Assembly: GCF_021538615.1 (NCBI RefSeq)
Contig: NZ_JAJHIZ010000003.1
Span: 558,001 to 622,000 of the forward strand
DNA length: 64,000 nt
Origin: Niabella agricola
Lineage (GTDB): Bacteria > Bacteroidota > Bacteroidia > Chitinophagales > Chitinophagaceae
Direction of reading: 5' to 3'
A model generated the notes under the pieces. The model saw only the letters and a list, made by a program, of their open reading frames with translations, made no database searches and was not told where the DNA came from. Within the stretch, counting starts at the first letter, position 1, and each line of letters starts with the position of its first letter. This document shows, piece by piece, positions 1 to 8,885 of the stretch. The position numbers and the translations under genes are program-made.

Positions 1-408
1 CATATAATAAACCGGCACAAAATCATATTCGGGATATAATTTTTTGCTTTGCGCTGCAAGCTGGATGGCATGCAGGATCTTATAAATAAAATACAACGGC
101 CCGGTAAAAATATTGGGCTGGTGCGCGGTTACCGTGGTAAATGTGGTCTCTTTTTCCAGCAGGGCAAGGTGGGCATTCACCTGATCTGAAGCCGGAACAG
201 AGCGGTATTGATGGCGCAATGCACGCACCAGCAGTGCCCGGTTGGTTGCCACCGCCTTCCTCCGTCCAATGGCATCCCCAATGGCTGCTGCCGAAGGAAA
301 TTCCCCATAAAAAGGTTTCAGTTGGGCGTCTTCATTTAAATAGTCTAATACCAGTTTGCCAAAGAAACCGGTTTCTGCGTAAGAAAGATGTTGGGTCTTA
401 CAGTCCAT
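1..408 (-). CDS. bshC: Bacillithiol biosynthesis cysteine-adding enzyme BshC, N-terminal part
   Basis: The first 136 codons of a minus-strand gene that runs off the left edge. The protein opens LSYAETGFFGKLVLDYL and contains TVTAHQPNIFTGPLYFIYK followed by PEYDFVPVYYM, the N-terminal signature of BshC, which adds cysteine to glucosaminyl-malate in the last step of bacillithiol synthesis in the cytoplasm. The family is about 530 residues, so roughly a quarter is visible. I chose the ATG at 408 because the family starts close to the SYAETG motif; an in-frame ATG at 447 would add 13 residues. No Shine-Dalgarno sequence is seen, which is usual for Bacteroidota. It is divergent from purU, and the bacillithiol-linked ytxJ lies at 23.1 kb. 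Confidence 0.9.
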   Translation of the reverse strand, partial: MDCKTQHLSYAETGFFGKLVLDYLNEDAQLKPFYGEFPSAAAIGDAIGRRKAVATNRALLVRALRHQYRSVPASDQVNAHLALLEKETTFTTVTAHQPNIFTGPLYFIYKILHAIQLAAQSKKLYPEYDFVPVYYM

Positions 409-478
409 ACATTGATATTGCAATCCAAAATGAAAATACAATAACATTTTTAAACTGAAATAGTTTTATTTTTAGCCA

Positions 479-1312
479 ATGATCATCTTAATACAATGTA
501 TGGACCAGGTGGGTCTGGTAGCTGCCATTTCAAAAGTGATGGCGGATGCGGATCTTAATATCATCTCTATGCGGGAATATGTAAATGTGGAAGCAAACCG
601 CTTTTACCTCCGCCTGGAGATAACGGCCGGCGATATTGATGCTTCGTATGTGGAGACGCGGCTGTTAAAAGTGCTACCTGCCAACAGTTCTATTTTCATT
701 CATACGGCCGTGAAAAAAAAGGTAGCGGTGCTGGTTACAAAAGAGTATCATTGCCTGGGAGATATCCTGCTCCGGAATTATTTCAATACATTGGACGCCT
801 CCGTGGAATGCGTGATCGGCAATCATGAAACGCTGCGTTCACTGACCGATAAGTTTGACATTCCGTTTCATTATGTTGATCACCGTGACCATTCAAAAGA
901 GGCTTTTGAAGCGGCACTGTCGGCAGTATTGAACAATTACCAGTTCGACTACATCATCCTTGCGAAATTTATGCGCATTCTTTCTTCCGGATTTGTGGCA
1001 GCCTACCCGCACCGAATCATTAATATCCATCATTCATTTTTGCCGGCCTTTGTAGGTGCCAGTCCTTACCGGCAGGCCCACGAGCGGGGCGTAAAACTGA
1101 TCGGCGCAACGGCCCATTTTGTTACGGATGTACTGGACGAGGGCCCCATTATTGCACAGCAGATCATTCCTGTGAATCATACGCATTCTGTAAAAGATAT
1201 GGTAACGCTCGGAAAAGAGATTGAGGAATCGGTGCTGGCAAAGGCACTGCAACTGGTACTGCAGGACCGGGTGATTGTGGATGGGAATAAAACCGTGGTG
1301 TTTGAGAATTAA
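479..1312 (+). CDS. purU: Formyltetrahydrofolate deformylase PurU
   Basis: Hydrolyses 10-formyl-tetrahydrofolate to formate and tetrahydrofolate, supplying formate for PurT and balancing one-carbon pools. The 277 residues hold an N-terminal ACT domain (about 1-75) and a formyltransferase domain (about 83-277). The hydrolase signature INIHHSFLPAFVGASPY (181-197) carries Asn182 and His184, and the catalytic Asp220 sits in LDEGPIIAQ. GATAHFVT (209-216) is also typical of PurU rather than of PurN or Fmt, which lack the ACT domain. Length is normal (about 280). The gene is monocistronic, with 70 bp to divergent bshC. Confidence 0.95.
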   Translation: MIILIQCMDQVGLVAAISKVMADADLNIISMREYVNVEANRFYLRLEITAGDIDASYVETRLLKVLPANSSIFIHTAVKKKVAVLVTKEYHCLGDILLRNYFNTLDASVECVIGNHETLRSLTDKFDIPFHYVDHRDHSKEAFEAALSAVLNNYQFDYIILAKFMRILSSGFVAAYPHRIINIHHSFLPAFVGASPYRQAHERGVKLIGATAHFVTDVLDEGPIIAQQIIPVNHTHSVKDMVTLGKEIEESVLAKALQLVLQDRVIVDGNKTVVFEN

Positions 1313-1350
1313 GCCAGGGCTTGGCAGGTGTTTTCCTGCTGATCCGCTCA

Positions 1351-1452
1351 CAGATGTTATTTGCTCACGGATTGCACGGATGTACACGGAATCTTCAGGT
1401 TCGGGTTCTTAACCAGCCGTCTGTACGAATCTGTGTAATTTGTGAGAACATG
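1351..1452. repeat. Degenerate CACRGATT-type dispersed repeat with inverted arms
   Basis: Noncoding stretch after purU. The words CACAGAT, CACGGATTGCACGGAT and TACACGGAATC are followed after about 40 bases by GAATCTGTGTAATTTGTGAG, which is roughly their reverse complement, so the segment could fold into a long imperfect stem. A similar degraded piece (CACAGATGAACTGATT) occurs near 22190. Words of this sort are scattered in many Bacteroidota genomes, to my knowledge without an assigned function. No ORF is supported between 1313 and 1584. Confidence 0.45.
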
Positions 1453-1584
1453 CTATGCCGCTTTTCCTGCTGACCGTACAGATTATTGACGTTGATCTTC
1501 GCCGGTTTTTCGTTGATGCTGTATCTGCGCTATCTACGGGAGCATCACGGCAGGTCTGTTCTCTAAAGACCTGCTGCCTCTAAA

Positions 1585-1611
1585 TAAAAAATCCCGCTTT
1601 GAAAGCGGGAT
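1585..1611 (-). terminator. Intrinsic terminator of the glsB-like gene
   Basis: The arms ATCCCGC and GCGGGAT form a perfect stem around a short AT-rich loop (1591-1611). Read on the minus strand the hairpin is followed by a T-run. It lies 28 bp past the stop of the minus-strand gene at 1639. On the plus strand no T-run follows, so it is not a purU terminator. Confidence 0.8.
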
Positions 1612-1638
1612 CTATATCATTAAATGAGGGCAACTTTA

Positions 1639-1902
1639 TCAAACGCCTTTTTTACGGGTAATCATCCCGTAGATCCACAATAAAAGCACCGCTCCTAAAA
1701 TGGCAAAAGCAAATCCCTTGAATGACCAGTTCCCGTCAATCGGAATGCCCAGCACCTGTGTACCGATCCATCCGCCTACAAAGGCTCCGGCTATGCCGAT
1801 GATAATGGTCACGATCCAACCGCCGGGATCTTTACCGGGGTGTAAGGCTTTAGCAATAGCACCTGCTATCAATCCAAAAATGATCCAAGATAAGATACCC
1901 AT
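1639..1902 (-). CDS. GlsB/YeaQ/YmgE family small membrane protein
   Basis: An 87-residue hydrophobic protein with three predicted membrane segments (about 3-20, 29-50, 62-82) and glycine-zipper spacing (GLIAGAIAKAL, GIAGAFVGGWIG), plus the HPGKDPGG loop after the first helix. This is the transglycosylase-associated/GlsB family, small inner-membrane proteins linked to general stress with no established activity despite the name. Length matches the family (80-90 residues). It is a single gene with its own terminator, separated from aroC by 110 bp. Confidence 0.85.
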   Translation of the reverse strand: MGILSWIIFGLIAGAIAKALHPGKDPGGWIVTIIIGIAGAFVGGWIGTQVLGIPIDGNWSFKGFAFAILGAVLLLWIYGMITRKKGV

Positions 1903-2013
1903 AGTTTTTTTGTTTTAACAAGGTGAAATAAAGTTTTCGTCCTTTAAAGTTAATATAAAAAAACATGCCAAAAAAACAATTTACCGTTAAGGAAGGCGGT
2001 CGTTATCAACCGG

Positions 2014-3012
2014 TTATTCACCAGCAATCCGGCTTATTTTCCCGGCCTGCATCATAAAATCGGCCAGTGCTATGGCGGTAACCGCTTCTACAATTACCGG
2101 GGCCCTGAGGGCTACACAAAGATCGTGGCGCCCCTTTACGGAAAAGTCTTCCATCTGTCCGGTTTCCCAATTCAGGCTGTGCTGGGGTTTGGGTGTGGAT
2201 GCCGTTGGTTTTATAGCGATGCGAAACACCAGTTCATTGCCATTGGTAATACCGCCTACAATGCCCCCAGCATGATTAGTGGTGGTTTTGCCTTCATTAT
2301 TTTCAATGGGATCGTTGTGTTGTGAGCCAAACATTTTTGCGGCTGCAAAACCGGCTCCGAATTCCACGCCTTTCACCGCAGGAATGGTAAACAGAAGATG
2401 AGCCAGCACCGACTCTACGGAGTCAAAATAAGGTTCTCCCAGTCCTATCGGCAGTCCATTTACACGGCATTCAATCAATCCGCCCACCGAATCTTTGGCC
2501 TCAATCGCCTTCTGCAAACCGCTTTCCGGATCTGGATCCCCTCCTATTTCAATGATCTTTGCTTCAATGGAAACTTCCCGGAGCAGTTTCTTGGCAATGA
2601 CTCCGGCGGCCACCAATCCTGTTGTCAGCCGCGCGCTGAAATGCCCGCCTCCACGATAGTCCTCAAATCCGCCAAATTTTTTATGGGCTACAAAATCTGC
2701 ATGTCCCGGGCGGGGGAAACTTCTTAGTTTTTCGTAATCGCCGCTGCGCGTGTTTTTATTTTCAAAATAGATCATGACCGGAAAGCCCGTGGTTTTCCCG
2801 TTGAATACGCCGCTTTTAAAAAGCGGGATATCGTCCTCTTTCCGGGGCGTAGCCCCCTTTTGGTTTCCGCCTTTCCGGCGTTCCATATCCGGCAGAAAAT
2901 CCTCCACCGGTATATCCAGTCCTGCGGGAATACCATCCACTACCACACCCACACATTCACCGTGTGACTCCCCAAAGATCTGAACCCTGAATAATTGTCC
3001 GAATGCGTTCAT
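2014..3012 (-). CDS. aroC: Chorismate synthase
   Basis: Converts 5-enolpyruvylshikimate-3-phosphate to chorismate using reduced FMN, the last common step of aromatic synthesis. The GESHG motif is at residues 14-18; the family signatures RPGHAD and YRGGGHFSARLT follow, and the C-terminal half has NHAGGIVGGITNG and RHDLC. At 332 residues it is somewhat shorter than many homologues (350-390). It is the last gene of the aromatic operon; a repeat-filled spacer of 151 bp separates it from aroA. The start MNAFGQLFRV is well fixed by homology. Confidence 0.96.
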   Translation of the reverse strand: MNAFGQLFRVQIFGESHGECVGVVVDGIPAGLDIPVEDFLPDMERRKGGNQKGATPRKEDDIPLFKSGVFNGKTTGFPVMIYFENKNTRSGDYEKLRSFPRPGHADFVAHKKFGGFEDYRGGGHFSARLTTGLVAAGVIAKKLLREVSIEAKIIEIGGDPDPESGLQKAIEAKDSVGGLIECRVNGLPIGLGEPYFDSVESVLAHLLFTIPAVKGVEFGAGFAAAKMFGSQHNDPIENNEGKTTTNHAGGIVGGITNGNELVFRIAIKPTASTPKPQHSLNWETGQMEDFSVKGRHDLCVALRAPVIVEAVTAIALADFMMQAGKISRIAGE

Positions 3013-3163
3013 TGTTATGAGATTTGAGATTCGAGATTCGAGATTCGAGATTTGAGCGCACTACTATTAGCCATCAACGATTAACGGTGCGTCATTTTCC
3101 CTACCTGCTACTCTCTATTGACTATTGCCTATTCACCATTTCTTATTGCCTATTCACTACCGC
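3013..3163. repeat. Degenerate short-word arrays between aroC and aroA
   Basis: Two different low-complexity arrays fill the spacer. At 3019-3058 the word GAGATTTG/GAGATTCG is repeated about five times at 8 bp period. At 3112-3168 the words CTATTGACTATTGCC, TATTCACC and TATTGCCTATTCAC recur with a period of about 12. Related arrays lie at 4511-4575 and 5593-5677, and inside aroA and lipB. No ORF or terminator is seen. Confidence 0.6.
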
Positions 3164-4510
3164 TTATTCGCCCGAATAAATCTTGTTTAACGCATCCCGG
3201 TATTCCAGTCCACCGGTAACTGTAGTGCCCAGTTCTTTTAAATGATCATAGAAATCGGGATAGGATTTATTGATGGCTTCGGCTTCTTCAATGGTTACAG
3301 CGCCATCTGCCTTTAAAGCGGCAGTAGCGCAGGCCATCGCAATGCGGTGATCGTGCCGGGAATGCACCCGGGCTCCTTTCACCGCCCCCCCATGTATGCG
3401 CATAAAATCTCCGTCGAGCTCCACGCGGATTCCCATCTTTCCAAATTCCTCCTGAAGCGTCAGCCCCCGGTCACTTTCTTTATGCGCCAGCCGGCTTACT
3501 CCTTTAATAACAGTAATACCTTTACAATTGGCCGCCAGTGCCACCAGGGGCGGAAACAGATCCGGGCAGTCCGTAGCATCAAATTCAAACGCTTTCAGCG
3601 GGGCTGCATGCAGTACAATGCCTTTAGCTTCCATTGCCATTCCGGCTCCCGCAGCCATCAGGGCTTCGATGATCTTTTTGTCGGCCTGTGTGCTGGTTTG
3701 CTGAAGCCCCTGTACCCGGATATCGCCCGCAATAGCGCCGGCCACCAGCAGGAAGGCGCCCCCGCTCCAGTCGCCTTCAACGGTGTAATTGATTGTTTCA
3801 GATTTCAGGTTTGAGGTTCCAGGTTTTTCTCCGGGAAATGTAAATGTCTCATAATTGTTGTTTTCCGGAACCTGCAGACCAAATTGTTTCATTACGTTCA
3901 GCGTAAGATCGATATAAGGGCGGCTTTTCAGGTCGTTTACCCGGATGGTTACAGGCCCAGTTGTGCGAGCGGCGGCAAATGCCATCAGCAAACCCGTAAG
4001 AAACTGCGAACTCAGCGAGCCGTCGATGGTAATATCTTTGGGCTGTAAAGGTCCGTTTACTTTCAGTGGCAATTTACCATCATTAGAAACAATGGATACA
4101 CCCAATTGGGGCAGTATCTCATCAAAAAAGTCCATCGGGCGGGTTACCAGGCTGCCTTCCCCGTTAATCAGCACTTCATTATTGCACAACGATACAATGG
4201 GTGTGAACATCCGGATACTTAAACCGCTTTCACCACAGTTTACTGCATGCTCTTTGGATACAATATGCGCCGGATCATTTAAGAAACGGCTTTCGATGGC
4301 GATGGTTTCCTTATCGATCTCCATAATCTCCGCCCCCAGCGCCCTGATGATGCCCATTGCGGCAATATCGTCATTGCTGTGACCAGGATTTTTGATGATC
4401 ACTTTCTGTGCGGACAGCAACGCGGCTGCACAGGCCCGCTGCATGGAGCTTTTGGAAGCCGCAGCATAAATATTTCCGGATAATTTAGAAGGATGTATGG
4501 TTATGTTCAT
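3164..4510 (-). CDS. aroA: 3-phosphoshikimate 1-carboxyvinyltransferase (EPSP synthase)
   Basis: Transfers enolpyruvate from PEP to shikimate-3-phosphate. The 448-residue protein shows the substrate-binding ASKSSMQRA (18-26), NCGESGLSIRMF (91-102), SLSSQFLTGLL (165-175) and EGDWSGGAFLL (245-255), the DCPDLFPPL loop, and a C-terminal KESDR. Residues 230-240 (PGTSNLKSETI) form an insertion just before the YTVEGDWSG motif; its DNA belongs to the repeat family seen between genes here. It is transcribed between aroB and aroC in the aromatic operon. Confidence 0.95.
   Translation of the reverse strand: MNITIHPSKLSGNIYAAASKSSMQRACAAALLSAQKVIIKNPGHSNDDIAAMGIIRALGAEIMEIDKETIAIESRFLNDPAHIVSKEHAVNCGESGLSIRMFTPIVSLCNNEVLINGEGSLVTRPMDFFDEILPQLGVSIVSNDGKLPLKVNGPLQPKDITIDGSLSSQFLTGLLMAFAAARTTGPVTIRVNDLKSRPYIDLTLNVMKQFGLQVPENNNYETFTFPGEKPGTSNLKSETINYTVEGDWSGGAFLLVAGAIAGDIRVQGLQQTSTQADKKIIEALMAAGAGMAMEAKGIVLHAAPLKAFEFDATDCPDLFPPLVALAANCKGITVIKGVSRLAHKESDRGLTLQEEFGKMGIRVELDGDFMRIHGGAVKGARVHSRHDHRIAMACATAALKADGAVTIEEAEAINKSYPDFYDHLKELGTTVTGGLEYRDALNKIYSGE
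3791..3832 (-). repeat. In-frame short-word array inside aroA
   Basis: On the coding strand this part of aroA reads ACCTGGAACCTCAAACCTG followed by AAATCTGAAACAATC. These are the same words as the intergenic arrays near 14917 and 15097 (AACCTGAAAC) and 3019 (TCTCAAATCT). It keeps the frame and encodes PGTSNLKSETI, an extra polar stretch next to a conserved motif. Confidence 0.55.
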
Positions 4511-4575
4511 TTGAGATTTCAGATTTCAGACTTCAGATTTGAGATTTGGAATTTGAGCTATCAGCATTTAGCATT
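4511..4575. repeat. Degenerate short-word array between aroA and aroB
   Basis: The words GAGATTTCAGATTTCAG, ACTTCAGATTTGAG and ATTTGGAATTTGAG recur at an 8-9 bp period, then CATTTAGCATT. Same vocabulary as the array at 3019-3058. It fills the whole gap between the two genes; no other signal is seen. Confidence 0.55.
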
Positions 4576-5592
4576 CTATAGTTTATTGATTATTTTTTCC
4601 AGTTGTTGCATACGGATGGGGGTGATTACACCTTTTCCGATTTTGTCCAGCAATACAAAATTCATTTCCTTTTGCTCGCGTTTTTTATCCATCTTCAGCC
4701 CGTTAAACACTTTTTGTTTATCAAAGGCCGCGTAAGTTGGCAGCTCATATTGTTCCAGCAGCGCCACTACTTCAGCGGTTTGCGAAAACCCTCTTAGCTG
4801 TTCAGAAATATGACAGGCATAGGTAGTACCAATGGCCACCGCCTGTCCGTGCATCAGTTCATATTCTTTTTCCAACGCATGCCCGATGGTATGGCCCAGG
4901 TTCAGTAAACGGCGGTCGCCTTTTTCAAATTCATCTTTCTGCACTACCCTGGTTTTGATGAGCGCATTGCGCTGGATCAGGCTGCTGAGTTTCTTTTTAT
5001 CTTTTTGATACACTGCCAGTGATTCCTGCTGCAGTTGCTTAAACATGGCGGCGTCTTTAATACAGGCATGTTTAATGATCTCTGCAAAGCCATTTTGCCA
5101 TTCGTTTTGGGGAAGGGACTGCAGAAAAACCACGTCATGCAAAATGAAAGCGGGCTGCCGGATAATACCTACCAGGTTTTTGTAGCGATCTACATCAATC
5201 CCGTTTTTCCCGCCGATAGAAGCATCTACCAGCGCCAGTATGGAAGTGGGTACAAATCCAAACCGGATCCCGCGCATGTAAACAGAAGCGATGTAACCCG
5301 TCAGATCCGTGATCACGCCTCCGCCCACACCCACCAGTACCGTCCTCCGGTCGGCCTCCATTTTTATCAGGGTGTCGATCACTTCATCCACGGTGGCCTG
5401 TACTTTATATTCTTCGCCGGGTTTTAGCACGATCACATTCAGCCCTTTGAAAGCGGCCGTATGTGCCTTAAAAATATGCTCATCCGTAATCACCACAAGG
5501 GACTTTTTATCGATGAGTTTCGTTACCTGTTTAAAGGAACTGTCGAAATAAAAATGCGTGGAAGCGTTTGAAAACTTTATGATTTTTTCCAT
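4576..5592 (-). CDS. aroB: 3-dehydroquinate synthase
   Basis: Cyclises DAHP to 3-dehydroquinate, the second shikimate step, with NAD and a divalent metal. From MEKIIKFS the protein is 338 residues. It carries the NAD-binding GVGGGVITDLTGYIAS, then PTSILALVDASIGGKNGID, and metal ligands in GFAEIIKHA and NLGHTIGHALE. I place the start at 5592: the 14 residues before it (from an ATG at 5634) are encoded by the repeat array upstream and have no counterpart in the family. Part of the aromatic operon. Confidence 0.93.
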   Translation of the reverse strand: MEKIIKFSNASTHFYFDSSFKQVTKLIDKKSLVVITDEHIFKAHTAAFKGLNVIVLKPGEEYKVQATVDEVIDTLIKMEADRRTVLVGVGGGVITDLTGYIASVYMRGIRFGFVPTSILALVDASIGGKNGIDVDRYKNLVGIIRQPAFILHDVVFLQSLPQNEWQNGFAEIIKHACIKDAAMFKQLQQESLAVYQKDKKKLSSLIQRNALIKTRVVQKDEFEKGDRRLLNLGHTIGHALEKEYELMHGQAVAIGTTYACHISEQLRGFSQTAEVVALLEQYELPTYAAFDKQKVFNGLKMDKKREQKEMNFVLLDKIGKGVITPIRMQQLEKIINKL

Positions 5593-5677
5593 TCCAGATG
5601 GTGAATAATGAATAGTGAATGGTAAATAGTTCATAGTTCATGGAATACCCCATGAACTATGAACCATGATCTATGAA
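5593..5677. repeat. Short-word array with inverted halves between aroB and the DAHP synthase gene
   Basis: The words GTGAATAATGAATAGTGAAT and TAGTTCATAGTTCATGG precede CCATGAACTATGAACCATGA. The second half is close to the reverse complement of TAGTTCATAGTTCATGG, so the transcript could form a stem-loop around 5630-5668. A different word set from the aroA/aroC arrays but the same style. Confidence 0.5.
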
Positions 5678-6769
5678 CTAGGATGCGTCCATTATATTTT
5701 TCTGATGATTGATGCTTTCCAGGTGCACGGCATCCAGGTACTTCATGATAAAATCTTTGCTCAGTCCCAGTTTCTCTCCTTTGGCCATCATTTTATCGAG
5801 GATCTCCTGCCACCGGTTGGTTTGAAGAATGGTCAGGTTGTTTTCTTTTTTATACTGTCCGATCTGATCGGCGATCTTCATCCGCTGGGAAAGGATCTGC
5901 AGCATTTCATCATCCAGGTGATTGATCTGCTGGCGCAGCTTTTCCAGTCCGCCCTGCAAGGCTGAATTATCGTTATTTTCTTTTCTCCAAACAATGGCCT
6001 CCAGCATTTCTTTCAGACGCTCGGGTGTTACTTGTTGTTTGGCATCGCTCCAGGCATTGTCCGGATCGATATGCGATTCGATCATCACGCCGTCGTAGTC
6101 CAGGTCGATGGCTTTTTGAGCTACCTCAAACAGGCCTTCGCGGTTACCGCAGATATGAGAAGGGTCATTTATGATCAGCAGTTCGGGGAATCGCAATTTC
6201 ATTTCAATAGCCAGGTGCCACATCGGGGCATTGCGGTATTGTGTATTACCATAGGAAGAAAACCCGCGATGGATCAGCCCGATGTCCTTGATACCGGCCC
6301 GCGCAATGCGCTCTACACCGCCGCTCCACAGTTCCAGGTCGGGGTTGATGGGGTTTTTTACCAGTACCGGTACATCCACGCCCCTTAAGGCATCAGCTAT
6401 TTCCTGTACGCTGAACGGATTTACCGTAGTACGCGCTCCTACCCATAAAATGTCTACATCAAACGTAAGCGCATCTTCCACCTGCTTGGCGGTGGCTACT
6501 TCCACTGCAGTTGGTAACCCGGTAGCTTTTTTTGCCGCCTGCAACCAGGGAAGGCCCTTAGCACCAATTCCTTCAAACATGCCGGGTTTGGTTCTGGGTT
6601 TCCAGATGCCTGCACGCAATGCATCTACTTTACCGGTAGCAGCAAGCCGCTGTGCGGTGGCCACCACCTGTTCTTCAGTTTCAGCGCTGCAAGGCCCGCT
6701 GATGATGATCGGGCGCTTTGCCCATACCTGTTTTGTTTTTTCTTTATCCGTCATTTCAAGAGTTTTCAT
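5678..6769 (-). CDS. Bifunctional 3-deoxy-7-phosphoheptulonate synthase / chorismate mutase
   Basis: Fuses the first committed step (PEP + erythrose-4-phosphate to DAHP) to chorismate mutase (chorismate to prephenate). Residues about 15-265 are a type I-beta, KDO8P-like DAHP synthase: IIISGPCSAE, RAGIWKPRTKPG, WVGARTTVNPF, VLVKNPINPD, GLIHRGFS, INDPSHICGNRE. Residues about 272-350 are an AroQ-class mutase helical domain with LRQQINHLDDEMLQILSQRM and IADQIGQYKKEN. In this arrangement, common in Bacteroidota, the mutase domain often also serves as the feedback sensor. Fourth gene of the aromatic operon, 36 bp after tyrA. Confidence 0.95.
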   Translation of the reverse strand: MKTLEMTDKEKTKQVWAKRPIIISGPCSAETEEQVVATAQRLAATGKVDALRAGIWKPRTKPGMFEGIGAKGLPWLQAAKKATGLPTAVEVATAKQVEDALTFDVDILWVGARTTVNPFSVQEIADALRGVDVPVLVKNPINPDLELWSGGVERIARAGIKDIGLIHRGFSSYGNTQYRNAPMWHLAIEMKLRFPELLIINDPSHICGNREGLFEVAQKAIDLDYDGVMIESHIDPDNAWSDAKQQVTPERLKEMLEAIVWRKENNDNSALQGGLEKLRQQINHLDDEMLQILSQRMKIADQIGQYKKENNLTILQTNRWQEILDKMMAKGEKLGLSKDFIMKYLDAVHLESINHQKNIMDAS

Positions 6770-6805
6770 TTTTCCTGTGAATTTTTTTGAGTTTATTTAT
6801 ATGCA

Positions 6806-7657
6806 TTATTTAATGATGCGCCGGATCTTATTGGCATCTGCGATCAGTGCCTGCAAGCGGCCGGGATCATTGCCCTGTATGGACTCTTTAAACCGGGTGA
6901 GCTGATCGATATGCTCGGTTAATACGTCTATGATATTGTCTTTATTCTGCAAAAAAATGGGCACCCACATATCCGGGTTACTTTTTGCAAGTCGCACCGT
7001 ACTTTCAAAACCAGCCGAAGCAATCTCAAAAATGGCGCTTTCTACCTTTTCTTTTTCCAGTACCGTATTGGCCAGGGCAAAAGAGGTAATATGACTGATA
7101 TGACTTACATACGCCACATGAAGGTCGTGTGCTTTTGCTTCCATTTCCACTACCCGCATGCCGATCTTGGCGTACATTTTTTTCACCCAGTCCAGGGCAT
7201 CCGGATCGGATTCATCCGGATTGCAGATGATCACCGCTTTTCCTTCAAAGGCCCCGCGCACCGCCGATTTCGGACCGCTGTATTCAGTTCCCCACATGGG
7301 GTGCGTTGCTACAAAGCGCCCCCGGTTCGGATGATCTTTTAGCACTTCAATAACCGATGCTTTGGTAGACCCCATGTCCATCACGATCTGGTCGGTTACC
7401 TTATCCATGATCTGCGGCAGCAAATGTACCATTTTGTTTACCGGTATGGCCAGTACAATGACCTCTGCTTCCGCGATAGCTTCATCCAGTTCCAGGACCT
7501 CGTCTACCAGTTCGTATTCCAATGCCTGCTCGGCATGCTCACTGCTGGACTCTACGCCAATCAGTTTGGAGGAGAGTTTTTTCTCATGCAACTGCAGGGC
7601 AATCGACCCTCCGATGAGTCCCACTCCTATTATTGCGATTCTTTTGCGATTGCTCAT
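6806..7657 (-). CDS. tyrA: Prephenate dehydrogenase
   Basis: Oxidatively decarboxylates prephenate to 4-hydroxyphenylpyruvate for tyrosine. From MSNRKRIAII the protein is 283 residues, with the NAD-binding GVGLIGGS at the extreme N terminus, then MDMGSTKASV and THPMWGTEYSGP, all typical of TyrA. An alternative ATG at 7705, 10 bp after the aminotransferase stop, would add 16 residues. The later start puts the Rossmann strand at the usual place, so I prefer it, but neither has a clear ribosome site. Confidence 0.92.
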   Translation of the reverse strand: MSNRKRIAIIGVGLIGGSIALQLHEKKLSSKLIGVESSSEHAEQALEYELVDEVLELDEAIAEAEVIVLAIPVNKMVHLLPQIMDKVTDQIVMDMGSTKASVIEVLKDHPNRGRFVATHPMWGTEYSGPKSAVRGAFEGKAVIICNPDESDPDALDWVKKMYAKIGMRVVEMEAKAHDLHVAYVSHISHITSFALANTVLEKEKVESAIFEIASAGFESTVRLAKSNPDMWVPIFLQNKDNIIDVLTEHIDQLTRFKESIQGNDPGRLQALIADANKIRRIIK

Positions 7658-7715
7658 TGCTTCTGTATACTTGTTTCCTGATGTCCGATATTTGATGCCT
7701 GCCATTACACAGGCA

Positions 7716-8885
7716 CTAACTTCTGATCTTTGTAATCTGCGCGGCTATCCGGGTGATGGCCTCTTCAAACCGCTGTACAGACCCGCATAAACTGATGCGG
7801 ATATAGCGGTCGCCGGCATTGCCGAAGATGCCTCCCGGGGTAATAAACACATTGGCATTATATAATACGGCATCCGCCAGTTCATACCCATCTTTATAGC
7901 CTTCGGGGATCGCCGCCCATACAAACAGGCCCACCTGCTTTTTAGAATAGCTGCATCCCAGCAGATCCAGCAGGTTATACACTTTTTCCCTTCTTGCACT
8001 GTAAACGGCATTCACTTCTTCATACCAGTCGCCGCCCAGGCTCAAAGCCGTTGCTGCGGCCAACTGCAGGGGGAGGAACATCCCGCTGTCCATATTGCTT
8101 TTAAAACGCAGGACTTCATTAATCCGCTCAGCCGCCCCGCATAACACTCCCACACGCCAGCCGGCCATGTTGTGCGATTTACTTAGCGAATTGAGCTCCA
8201 CGGCTACCTCCCGGGCCCCATCGATGCTCAAAATACTAACCGGATGTTCATTGAGGATAAAGCTGTAGGGATTATCGTGCACCAGCAGGATCCCGTGTTT
8301 TTTTGCGAAGGCAATAAGCTTCCGGAATACTTCCAGATCCGGCTGCTGCCCCGTTGGCATCTGCGGATAATTTACAAACATCAGCTTAACCTTCGAGAGG
8401 TCTTTCGCTGCGATCGCTTCCAGGTCCGGCTGATAGTCATTTGTTTCTTTTAATTCGTAGTCAATGCAAACCCCGCCGGCAATTGTTACATTACTCCGGT
8501 AGGTGGGATAGCCGGGATTGGGTACCAGGGCAGCGTCACCTTCGTTCAGGTAGGTCATGCAAAGATGCATGATTCCTTCCTTGCTGCCGATCAGCGGCAA
8601 TACCTCCGTTTCAGGATTCAGTTCCACACCATACCAACGCTGGTACCAGCCGGCAAATGCTTCGCGTAACACCGGACTGCCTTTATAATTCTGGTACCCG
8701 TGTACATTGGATTTCTCGGCTTCTTCCTGAAGCGTACGGATCACTTCGGGGTGCGGGGGCAGGTCGGGGCTGCCGATGCCCAGGTTGATGATATGCTTAC
8801 CTTGCCTGTTCAGCTCGTCGATCTCTCTCAGCTTTTTGGAGAAATAGTATTCTCCTACTCCCTGTAATCTTTTTGCTATTTCCAT
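7716..8885 (-). CDS. Aromatic-operon class I/II aminotransferase
   Basis: A 389-residue fold-type I PLP aminotransferase. The Schiff-base lysine is Lys236 in NSLSKSHNMAGWRVG; NYPQMPTG and NPGYPTYR carry PLP-contacting residues, and DNPYS lies before the lysine. The family (aspartate/LL-diaminopimelate-like) gives no secure substrate. Sitting between pheA and tyrA, it most probably transaminates phenylpyruvate and 4-hydroxyphenylpyruvate, or prephenate. Its start overlaps the pheA stop by 10 bp, indicating translational coupling. Confidence 0.9.
   Translation of the reverse strand: MEIAKRLQGVGEYYFSKKLREIDELNRQGKHIINLGIGSPDLPPHPEVIRTLQEEAEKSNVHGYQNYKGSPVLREAFAGWYQRWYGVELNPETEVLPLIGSKEGIMHLCMTYLNEGDAALVPNPGYPTYRSNVTIAGGVCIDYELKETNDYQPDLEAIAAKDLSKVKLMFVNYPQMPTGQQPDLEVFRKLIAFAKKHGILLVHDNPYSFILNEHPVSILSIDGAREVAVELNSLSKSHNMAGWRVGVLCGAAERINEVLRFKSNMDSGMFLPLQLAAATALSLGGDWYEEVNAVYSARREKVYNLLDLLGCSYSKKQVGLFVWAAIPEGYKDGYELADAVLYNANVFITPGGIFGNAGDRYIRISLCGSVQRFEEAITRIAAQITKIRS

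Noticed and set aside
141..458. Plus-strand ORF at the left edge
   Set aside because: Antisense to the clearly recognisable BshC N terminus; low-complexity, no family.
3019..3168. CRISPR array suggested by regular short repeats
   Set aside because: The repeat unit is only 8-12 bp, degenerate, and has no unique spacers; no cas genes are nearby.
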